A stretch of 64,000 nucleotides of DNA from Clavaria fumosa (Eukaryota > Basidiomycota > Agaricomycetes > Agaricales > Clavariaceae), in the NCBI GenBank assembly GCA_951802425.1, contig OX637801.1, forward strand, positions 806,001 through 870,000, written 5' to 3'. Shown in pieces: positions 22,785-32,825 of the stretch (its first letter is position 1; every line of letters starts with the position of its first letter). The notes below the pieces were generated by a model. It was given only the letters and a program-made list of their open reading frames with translations. It did not search any database and had not been told where the DNA came from. The translations under genes and the position numbers were made by a program.

Positions 22785-25700
22785 CTCCCACTCGGTGAGT
22801 CCTCTCTAACCACTCCAAGGGCGGTTCGAAACTTCTCGAAGAGTTCGCGCGACAACAGTTTGGTGAGGACGTCGGCTAGCATGACTTTTGTAGGACAATA
22901 CTCGAGGGAAACTTCTGCGCTGGTGACGCGCTGGCGGACGAAGTGGTGGCGAATGTCGATATGCTTGGTGCGGGAATGGGAAACCGGGTTTCGAGCTAAG
23001 GCTATGCATCCCTGGTTGTCAGCATGAATAAGGGTCGCAGACACCTGTGGGAATCCCAAGTCCTGCAGGAGGGTCCATAACCACACGGCCTCCTTCGTCG
23101 CATTCACTGCCGCCATGTACTCAGCCTCTACCGTAGACAGCGTGACCGTTGGTTGTTTCTTCGAAGACCAGGAGACTGAACCACCGGCTATGTCGAACAC
23201 GAAGCCGCTAATTGAGCGGCGCTCGTCATGGTCTTGCGCCCAGTCTGAATCCGTCCAACCGATGAGGTCAAGGCCGTTGTTTTTGCTGCCTAGTAACAGC
23301 CCATACTCCGCTGTTCCCCTGAGGTAATGTAAGATCCTCTTGAGAGCAACTAGGTGTGGCTTGCCGGGATTTGCGCCGTACTGCGCGCAGACCCCAATGG
23401 CGTACTGAATGTCGGGTCGCGTTTGTGTGGCATACAAAATCCCTCCAAGACACTCCAAATAAGAGAATGCGCCTGCGTAACTCGAGTAGGCGTGAGCGTC
23501 GGTGAGTGTAGACGGGGACTGCGTAGCGGACAATTGTTCTTTTGGGGCGATGGGAGTACTCACGGGCTGGCAGTCCTGCATCCCGTGCTTTTCCAGAAGC
23601 ACTAAAATGTAGGCAGTTTGGTCCAGCCGGATTGTACGAGTAGTCCGGTTATGCTTGACCCGGATCCCAAGGATGTGTTTCAACTTGCCCAAGTCGGTAA
23701 GCTTGAAATGTTTTCCCAGCGTGGTCTTAAACCACTCGACAGTCCCCGTCTCCGCAGCGGCTATAACTATGTCATCCACATAGACGAGTATCACCAGCCT
23801 GACACTCTTCCCTTTGCTTCGCAATGTGTACAAGCAGTCGTTGGCAAGACTCTTTTTGAACCCAAGTGAGTCCATTGCGTCGTCTAACTTCACCTTCCAC
23901 TGACGCCCCGCCTGCTTCAATCCGTATAGTGGCTTGCGCAATCGCCAGACCCGCGAGTCGCTCTTGCTGCCCCTCACTCCCTCAGGGGGTTGCACATAGA
24001 GTTCCTCATCCAATTCGCCCTGCAAGTACGCACCGATAACGTCAACTTGGTGGAGAATCCACCCCTCTCTCGCGGCCATTGCTAAAAGGGCTCGGAGCGT
24101 TGTGAATCGCGCTACGGAGGAGAATGTGAGGTCGAAGTCTTGCCCAGGAATCTGTGAGTAACCCTTGGCAACGATTCTCGCCTTATACTTAGTCACTTTT
24201 CCTTCGCCGTCGTGCTTCGTCCTGAAGACTATTTTGCTTCCTATCGCCTTGCGACCGTCTGGAAGCTTCTCCACCCATTCAAACGTTCCGGATGCCCTGA
24301 GCTGCTCCAGCTCAGCGTTAACTGCCGCCTCCCACTGCTTTGCGTATGCGGATTCCATCACTTCTCGGTAAGTTTGTGGTTCTCCCCACTCGACTACGAA
24401 GGCCTGCGCTCAACTGATGCGTCCATCGTTGATAGCGTTCTGCACTTCTTCGTCAGTCGCAGCTGTTCCAAACTGGATCGGTGCCGCTTGTGTTCGTACT
24501 GGGTGGTTGCGGCGAGGTAGCGAAGCCCACCTGTCTCGTTGTGGCTCCTCTATGACCATTGCTGGGATGTCGGGTGTGTTGTCCAGCGGCGCTTCGTCAT
24601 CGCAGAGGTCATCGTTCGCAAGTGTGTTGGCGGTGGGGTACTCGAGGTCAGTAGTCTGTAACTCAGGTGGGGTCTCGGTACTTATGCTTTGTCCTAGCTG
24701 ATGTTCCAGACTTCGTGTAGGCCTGGGCACCTCACCGCCGCGACTATCGATCTTGACCAAGTCCGACGAACCTTCGTCTTCCACGAAGCGAACATCTCGG
24801 GAGGTTATCAACTCGCCTGTCTCTGTATCCTCGAGCCGGTAACCTTTCGTTTCGTCTGCCCACCATCCTAATAACCGGCACTTTACAGCTGTTGCCTCCA
24901 ACTTCCCTCCTCTTATCTTCTTAGGAATTGTCGCATACACTGTCAAACCGAAAACACGGATGTGTGAAATGTCGGGCTTGCGACCAGTCCATGCCTCGAA
25001 AGGGACCATACCACGGAGCGCTGTCGTTGGGGAGAGGTTGCGGATGTGAATTGCGTACATTAATGCTTCGCCCCAATAACGTAAGTCCATCTTTGCAGAA
25101 TGAAGCATGCATCTAACCATCTCTACATGCATCGCAATGCCTCGTTCTGCGATCCCGTTCTGTTCAGGCGTGTACGGGTTTGTAGTCTCGTGGACAATGC
25201 CATTTTGCAGGCAGAAGTCCTCAACCACAGAGTTAACAAAATCCCAACCGTTGTCTGTGCATATACGCTTTGTTTTCAATCCCGATTGTCATTCTAATCG
25301 TGCTATAATGGATTTAAGAGCCTCAGCAGCCTCCGCCTTCGACTTCAACAGTTGTCCAACCGTGAATCGCGAGCTCGCCTCGATGACCACTAGTGCGTAT
25401 GACATTCCAGACCATGTTGGGACAGACATGGGTCCTGTAAGGTCAGCGACCAGCATCTCCATCTTCTCGTACCTAGTCTCACTAGCCTTTGGAAAGGGCA
25501 GACGATGTGACTTGCCGAAGATGCACCCCTCGCATACTTGGTCATATTTGTTAGGTGAAGAGATGGTGAGTCCCTTCACCATATCCTTTCGTGCAAGTTC
25601 GTGAACTGCGTCTAAATGAAGATGGCCCAGGCGACGATGCCAAAGTCGTAGGCTCTCGCTCCTTGTGGGGAATGCAACTCCTGCTTGCTCGCGAGCTTTG

Positions 25701-26983
25701 TCGAGGTGGTACAGGCCGTCGTCCAATCTCGCCCCGAACGAATCTCCCTGCGCAGTCTTTACGCTGAGGCCGCCAGGTTGACTTTCGTAGGTTGCGCCGT
25801 CATGCTGCAAGGATCTGAGACTAACAAGATTCATCCCCAAGTCCGGAACGTGGAGAGCGTCCTGCAGGGTCAGTGTCCATCCTCCCTGTGGACCTCTTAC
25901 GGGTAAGTCTACCCTGCCATGTCCTACTGCTCTGATGCTTTGTTTGTCTCCTAGTGAAACTGTCTCGTTTGACAAGGGGGTGTACTCGCAAAAGTGGGAC
26001 TGGTCGCAGAACATGTGAGTTGTCGCACTAGTATCCAGGATGACGCCAGGTCGCTCACGGCCCTCCATGGCCATAAAAACCTGCCCCACCTCTCGTTTAG
26101 TCGAGTCCTCGATGCCTCCAATGGCCATGTTTGCCGACTTTCCTGTTGCTGCCGTGCCGGGTTTTTTCTTGTCGGATTCACGTCGCAGGCATTTGTTTGC
26201 CCAATGACCTTTCCCATGGCAGTAGCGGCACTCGTTGTCGGGTTTCGGGCCACGACCTTCGCCGTCCTTCAACCCACGTCCTTTGCGCCTCCCAGTGGTA
26301 AACAATGCTATCTGGTTCCCTGGTTTCTCGTGCGTACGCCGGTTCGCCTCTGCCTGTAGTCTCATGCTGACTATGTCTGTCGTAATCTTCTCACCATGGA
26401 TTAGCTGCACGGCCACCATCTCCCACGATGGCGTATTCGGTAAGGAGAGGATCAGTGCCTGTGCTACCTGTAGATCGTCGACCTTTCCCCCGGACTGGAT
26501 AATCTTCTGTCGAAGATTGAGTATTGCCGCGATGTGGTCCTCCATAGACGTCCCATCTCTGTACTTTCGTGTGTAGAGCTCGCAGAGGTGGTAATAGACG
26601 TTAATGGTCTGCTGGTTCGTCTGATGAACTTGCTTCCAAGCGTCCCACATCTCCCTTGCAGTTGTGCAGTCGGCCACATGCGGCCACTGAGATTCGTCGG
26701 TCGATCCGTACATCAACCCTTGCGCAGCTTCGTCCCTGGCCTCCCACTCATCGATGAGGGTCTGGACTCGTGCAACTTCTTCTGCTTTCGGGGGTGATCC
26801 ATCGGCTAATCCGGTTGGTGTCGCTGGGCAGACTTCCTTGCCCTTGATTAGCGACCACAAGTATTTTGACTGTAACACAGATCGCATATGAATAGCCCAT
26901 GTAGCGTAGTTCTGACCGTTCAGCTTGGCGAACCGAATGTGCTCCCCAGAGGACATCTCCTGAGTACCCTCTGTGGGTCTCAT
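22772..26983 (-). pseudogene. Element D Gag-Pol polyprotein (two in-frame TGA)
   Basis: Read on the minus strand from the ATG at 26,983, which lies inside the primer-site sequence. Order: Gag with zinc knuckle CRYCHGKGHWANKC; protease with VILDTSATTHMF, where the usual D-S/T-G-A-T has serine for glycine; integrase with HHCC (WHRRLGHLHLDAVHE ... CEGC), D (VADLTGP), D (CTDNGWDF) and E (EQNGIAERG); RT with YVDD (ILVYVDDIVIA); RNase H (SGFVFDIAGGSVSWSSKKQ, TKHIDIRHHFVRQ). Stops at 25,291-25,289 (ARLE*QSG) and 24,412-24,410 (GRIS*AQAF) fit CGA to TGA. 1,403 residues if open. Otherwise intact. Confidence 0.9.
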
Positions 26984-26987
26984 AATC

Positions 26988-27292
26988 TCACAGCAGCGCA
27001 CCTATGACGCCTGGAGAGTCACACGGGAGTACTGAACATGTTGTATTAGTGTACAAGATCAAGTAACAAACAGGCTTCGTACCTGGAGAGTCACGCGGGA
27101 GTACTGAACGTGAGCTCTCCAAGGTTTGAGGTACAACGTATATAAGGGAGAAAGAAGGAAGAGTTTAATCTAAAGAACAGGTGACCAAGATAGAGGGGAT
27201 CTGCACGGCGGGAGCTTCGAGCGTAGTGTCACGGCAGATGCCTGTCAAGATAGAGAGGGCGATCCGCAGTCAGCGGGCTTCAAGCTTCGTCA
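26988..27292 (-). repeat. Element D 5' LTR
   Basis: 305 bp, partner of 22,480-22,784. Followed on the minus strand by the primer-site sequence GATTATGAGAC and the Gag start. Confidence 0.93.
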
Positions 27293-27297
27293 AGATT

Positions 27298-27840
27298 AGA
27301 TGTTATATGGATTACAAGGTATCAGGTGGAGGATGGAAATGCAGAATAGATGGGGAAATGGAAAATGAGGGGTCAGACAGGGTATGGGTATGGAGGAGTG
27401 TGGGGGTGTATGAGGGAGGCACAGGGGTATACATGGTTGGTATCCAGACTGCAGGTTACTCTACAAAGTAGTTGAGTATATATACTACAAGTCCAGGGCA
27501 TTTCCAGCAACCTGGAATAGTGATGGTAGCTATGGAGAATGTCCTGGAGATGCATTGCAGGACTTACTATGGAACATTGGGATAGTAATGGGGATCAGTA
27601 CCATGATCTGGAGGTCAGACACTACTACCATCAAGTTGGTAGCTAAGCTACCAAGCAACAGTGTGGATTGGGCTGTTTCCACACTCAGAGTTTGTTGCTG
27701 GTAAGTAACCATGGAAGTCAGTTCACGACTGTCAGGAAGTCAGGATTGGGAATCGGAGATCAGGTGTTGGGAATCAGGATCAGAGGTTGGGAATCAGGAT
27801 CAGAGGTTGGGGGTTGGAAATTGGGATTGGAATCAGGACT
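27298..27840. other. Non-coding gap between elements D and E
   Basis: Purine-rich with no supported gene. A short tandem array of GGGAATCAGGATCAGAGGTT-like units (about 20 bp) lies near 27,745-27,835. Similar wording recurs at 38,150-38,215. Confidence 0.45.
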
Positions 27841-27845
27841 ACCAC

Positions 27846-28074
27846 TATTGGTAATCATCCGGACAGATTACATAACATGTATGTTTATTTGGTTGCGACG
27901 TAGCAGTGCCACAGCTCAGTCCACTATTTGACTGAGCTGTGAGTCTATCTCTTTTTACTTCGTATTACAACCGTACTGACAGCCTAGGGTAGAACACAGT
28001 AACCCTAGGTACTACAACAAATACATACAGTCCACTATTTGACTGAGCTAACGCAGTAACCCTAGATTTCTATA
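27846..28074 (+). repeat. Element E 5' LTR
   Basis: 229 bp with TATTGG...TCTATA ends. A perfect 11-bp stem (27,911-27,921 with 27,930-27,940, loop of 8) and a degenerate second copy near 28,028-28,051. The primer-site sequence GATTATGAGA follows directly. Confidence 0.93.
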
Positions 28075-28085
28075 GATTATGAGAT
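28075..28085 (+). other. Element E primer site overlapping the Gag start codon
   Basis: GATTATGAGA follows the LTR and contains the ATG of Gag. The core TTATGAG is complementary to the CTCATAA anticodon loop of eukaryotic initiator tRNA-Met, which suggests half-tRNA priming as in Drosophila copia. The same sequence occurs in D and C2. Confidence 0.6.
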
Positions 28086-31000
28086 TCATCACGCAAAACG
28101 ACATCACGACTGCCAATACCTCTTCCAACACCATAGGTGTTCCTCGACTCCACAACAATGGAGCGAACTGGGCCGACTACGAGTCGAAAGCCCACACTGC
28201 TATGGGCGCGAGAGGATTGATAAGACACCGTGACGGAACTGCACGAAAACCAGTTGCTTACCCTGAAGAGGCCGGAATCTCTATGAAAGCTCCAGGGATA
28301 AAAGCTACTGACAAAGACCTTGAAGAAAAGGAATGAAAATTTGATGAATACGAGCAAAAGGAATATAGTGCCCAGCACATATTACTTACTACGGTATCCC
28401 CACGCCTCGCTACAGCCATCAAATCCTTATCCGCATCCGACATGTGGAAGGCAATCCAGACTGATGCTACATGAAAGAGTCAGCTTCACAAAGTAGACAC
28501 ACGTCGCAGGTTACAATCTACGATCTGTCCCGAAGACGGAGATGTCAAAGCCCATCTGAACGCGATGATAAAAATTCAAGATGAACTCGAAGGCATAGGC
28601 GCATCAGTCATGGATGATGACTTCACGACCATGATACTCACCTCCTTGCCACCCAGCTATCGCAGTCTTCTCCACTCAATCACTCATGCTGCAAGCTTGT
28701 CATCTATGGAAATCTCCCCAAATGACCTTGTGCGCATCATCCTTGAGGAAGCAAGACAATGCGAAATCGCAGATCTTGCCTCGAAATCTGGCGACACAGC
28801 CCTCCATGTCAAAAAGACTAGAGGACGCAAAGGAAAGTCAGACGATTCAAGCACAAAAATGCTGTGTACAAACTGCAAACGTACGAATCATAAGGCAGAA
28901 AACTGCTACACTGACAGCGGAGCTAAACAAGGCCAGGCTCCATGGCAAAAGAAAAAGGAAAAGGACAAGGCTAACACTGCAGCTGTGTCAACCAAAAAGC
29001 AAGAGCATGACGACAAGTACCTCATGTTTACTTGCCTTGGGGACCAGCACGAAGCTGCTGCAGCCGCATACCCAATGCCAAAATTGCGAGACATTATTCT
29101 TGACAGCGGCGCTACTGTGCACTTCTGTCCGGATAGATCCATGTTCGTAAGCTACTCGCCTACTAGCCCGACAGCAATCACCGCCGCCAATGGATGCGAA
29201 TTGAAAGCCATTGGTCATGGCGATATCATCCTACAAACCCAAAATGGCCAGAGCGTAAGCACATTACAACTGAGAAACGTTGTGCATGCACCTTGCATGG
29301 CATTTACGCTAGTCTCTATTGGGAAACTGGATGATGCCGGCTACGCTGCTAAGTTCACAGATAACCTTTGCCAGATAAAGGACACCAACGGGAAGATACT
29401 TGCCCAGATCCCTAAGTTAGGCGGCCTATATCGCATACAATCATTGCCTTTAGAAGCTCACCTGGCCAAGAATCAAAAAACACTTACGCTTTTTGAGGCA
29501 CACCATGCTCTGGGCCACATAAACTATGCTGTGGTTAAACATGCCATATCCACAGGCAAAATACTCGGAATGGCGATAGACACCTCATCCGACCCAGTTT
29601 TCTGCGACGCATGCGCTCAGGCCAAGCCGCACCAGCTGCCTTTCCCTGATAAAGCAACTAACCAAGTGAAATCTTATGGGGAGCGCATTCACGCTGACAT
29701 ATGGGGTCCGGCCTCTATCGAAACAATCGGCGGCAGCCGATACACCGTCGACTTCGTCGACGATGTGACTTGCTGGACTGAAATATCCCTCCTGCACAAA
29801 AAGTCAGATGCTTTTGGTGCCTACAAACGTTTGGAGGCTCAAATCAATACTCACGACAATACAAAGATAAAATTTCTCCATTCTGATCATGGCAGTGAAT
29901 TCAACAGCAACGTATTCTCAGCCCATCTTGCCAAGAAAGGTACGAAGCGAGAACTCACCACCCATGACACCCACGAGCAAGTCGGAGCTGTCGAGCATTG
30001 GAACAGAACAAAGGCGGAACTCGTGAGAGTGATGCTCATCGATTCCAAGCTTCCGAAGTTTCTATGGGGTGAAGCCATGAAGCACACAGCTTGGATAAAG
30101 AATAGGTCACCTACCCGCGCTCTCGAAGGCGAAACACCTTTTTATGCCCGCTATGCCAACCATCCAAACTTATCTAAGTTAGTACCCTTCGGCACTCCAG
30201 CCTGGGTGAAGATCGTTGATGCAGGCAAGCTCGATCGTCGAGCACGCATGGGCCATTTTATTGGCATCGACTCAATGAGTACAGGATATAGAATTTACTT
30301 TCTTGATAAAAGGCAAATCAGAATCGAGCGAGAGGTGGTATTCAATCTAAAAGAGGATACTGACCCCATCATGTGGACAGGTGAACTACTGCCTGAGGGG
30401 AGGACGAACACGCTCAGTCAGCATTCCACCTCCCAATCCAAATCAATCAACACCCCTCTAAACCTAGACGATTTGAATCACGAGAGCACCATGCTTGATG
30501 AATATCAGCATGATCCTCTGAACGAAGATCAACAACAGCACGTACCGCTTGATCCCCCAGAGATCCCTGCCCGCGATGACGATTTACTTCCTCGCCGCAC
30601 ATGCCCCCAGCCAGGATTCTACAAAACTTTGGCAGGTTATGCACCAAAAGGGACAGCCGCTAATGCTACTCACCTTGATACAGCTAACCACCCGCCAATG
30701 TTCGCTCTTCATGCCGGCTCTATCAGCATAGAACCATGCACTATCGCTCAAGCGCTCGCTGGCCCTGACACAAACCAATGGGACAAAGCTTATCAGATAG
30801 AGTTAGACCAGTTAAGCCGTGCACGCACCTGGGATATCGTCGACCGCCCACCAGACAAACCAGTTATCCCGTGCAGCTACGTCTTCAGGCTAAAGCTGGG
30901 CCCTAACGGCGAAATCCTAAAATATAAGGCTTGAGTCGTCGCAGGAGGCCATAGGCAGACCAAAGGTACGAACTATAACGAAACGTTCGCTGCAGCGGCG

Positions 31001-32269
31001 AAGATTGCATCCATCTGCGTCTTCCTCATGCTGGCTGCGCAACATGACTGGGAAATAGATCAGCTCGATGTCGTTGGCGCTTATCTGAATGCTGACCTTG
31101 AGGAAGAGGTCTACATGGAGCTGCTGCACGGAGTACTGCTTGAGAACACAACGCGCAAAGTCTGCAGGCTGCGAAAGGGCCTATACGGGCTAAAACAATC
31201 AGGGCGAATGTGGTATCAAATGATGGCCTCTACCTTTATATCCCTTGGCTTCAACGTGTCCAAACTGGACCAATCAGCATTCATCAGAACACAAGACGAA
31301 CAAAGCGTACACGTTACCGTTTCCATGGATGACATGGTCGTGATGGGGAGCACACGGTCAGCTGTCGACCGGGTGAAAACTGAATTGCAAAAGTCATTTG
31401 AAATAACCAATCAAGGTGAGTTGTCATGGCTCCTGGGATTCGAGGTCAAACGAGACAGGGCCGCACGCACAATAGTGCTGAACCAACAGGCATACCTTGA
31501 GGTGCTAGCGAAGCGGTTTGAACTACAGAACGGACATGCGGTCCACATTCCCATGGACCCAGGGGTAATGCTGTCAAAAGATCAGTGCCCTGTGAACCCG
31601 ATCAACACACCTTATCAGGAAGCATGCAGCGGGGTCCTCTGGCCAGCTGTAATATCGCAACCTGACGTGCAACTAGCCATAGGTCTGCTGTCGCAGTTCA
31701 TGATAAACCTGGCGCAAGCGCACTGGGAGGCTATGAAGCAAGTGATAAGCTACTTGTTCACAACAAGAAACCTCTGGCTCACTCTGGGGGGAAAGGGCAC
31801 ACACCCTGAAGTCTTTTCTGACGCCGACTGGGCGTCTCAGCCGGACCGACACTCGATTTCTGGGTTCGTTATGCGAATCGGGCGAGGTGCTGTTAGTTGG
31901 TCGTCGAAGAGACAGACGCTAGTTGCGCAATCCAGCACCGAGGCAGAATACGTCACAGCGGCAGTAGCTGTGAGGGAGATATTCTGGATAAGGAGTTTCC
32001 TGGCCGAGGTGGGAGCACGCGAACCGGGAGCGACGATGTTGTGGTTGGACAACATGTCAATGATCGCGATAACAAAGAACAATAAATTCCACGCACGCAC
32101 CAAACACATCGACATCTGACATCATTTCGTTCACGAGGCAGTCGAGCAAGGAACTATCCAAGTAGAATATGTCCCAACGAGTGAAAATGTCGCCGATGGC
32201 TTTATGAAGCCACTCCCATGGCCTGCCTTCGAAACGTTCATTCGGGAACTCGCACTTCTGCCCGTTTGA
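28079..32269 (+). pseudogene. Element E Gag-Pol polyprotein (four in-frame TGA)
   Basis: One frame (2) throughout. Gag (LHNNGANWADYESKAHTAMGARG), zinc knuckle CTNCKRTNHKAENC, protease IILDSGATVHFC, integrase HHCC (HHALGHINYAVVKH ... CDAC) with D (IHADIWGP), D (HSDHGSEF) and E (EQVGAVEHWNR). The RT active site reads VSMDDMVV rather than YVDD, and RNase H ends SISGFVMRIGRGAVSWSS, KHIDI. TGA at 28,334, 28,472, 30,932 and 32,117. The last two replace the strongly conserved arginines of KYKA-R-VVA and KHIDI-R-HHF. The frame closes 8 bp before the 3' LTR. Confidence 0.9.
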
Positions 32270-32276
32270 GAGGGAG

Positions 32277-32505
32277 TATTGGTAATTATCTGGACAGATT
32301 ACATAACGCATATGTTTATTTGGTTGCGACGTAGCAGTGCCACAGCTCAGTCCACTATTTGACTGAGCTGTGAGTCTATCTCTTTTTACTTCGTATTACA
32401 ACTGTACTGACAGCCTAGGGTAGAACGCAGTAACCCTAGGTACTACAACAAATACATACAGTCCACTATTTGACTGAGCTAACGCAGTAACCCTAGATTT
32501 CTATA
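32277..32505 (+). repeat. Element E 3' LTR
   Basis: 229 bp, preceded by the purine tract GAGAGGGAG. About eight differences from the 5' LTR, nearly all CpG-type. The full stem-loop is conserved. Confidence 0.93.
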
Positions 32506-32523
32506 ACCACTTGGGGCTATACC

Positions 32524-32814
32524 TATCAGACTGGGTCTCACACAACTTAAGCGTAAGGTCATGACGACAATACTAAGATAAGGGGAAAAGAGTACAAAAA
32601 AGGAAAAGCAAAAGTACTTATAGCGAACGCTTCGGCACTTGCCGACTTTCCCACACTCGGACCCTCGGATCACGTGATGCGCCCAGGCCCCAGGTCATGT
32701 GATCTTACATGATTACATAATCCGACCCAGCCACAGGTCATGTGACCTTCCAACAACCCTCCCCAGTTTCTCCACAACTGCACTTTGGGATGGCTTACAT
32801 AAGCGATCCTAACA
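32524..32814 (-). repeat. Element F 3' LTR
   Basis: 291 bp. Contains several CACGTG/CATGTG E-box-like motifs between about 32,670 and 32,745, repeated in the partner LTR. Confidence 0.93.
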
Positions 32815-32825
32815 TCACCCCCCTC

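Larger units (their letters stand above)
22480..27292 (-). mobile_element. Element D: nearly complete Ty1/Copia retrotransposon
   Basis: Two 305-bp LTRs (22,480-22,784 and 26,988-27,292) are flanked by AGATT target duplications (22,475-22,479 and 27,293-27,297). On the minus strand the LTR runs TGACGAAG...GCTGTGA. The internal region is a single frame encoding Gag, protease, integrase, RT and RNase H, in Copia order (integrase before RT). Two TGA codons interrupt it. LTR differences are all at former CpG sites. Confidence 0.95.
27846..32505 (+). mobile_element. Element E: complete Ty1/Copia retrotransposon with TATT...TATA LTRs
   Basis: Two 229-bp LTRs (27,846-28,074 and 32,277-32,505) flanked by perfect ACCAC duplications (27,841-27,845 and 32,506-32,510). 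The internal frame encodes Gag, protease, integrase, RT and RNase H. Four TGA stops show it is inactive. The LTR ends are not the canonical TG...CA. Confidence 0.95.
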
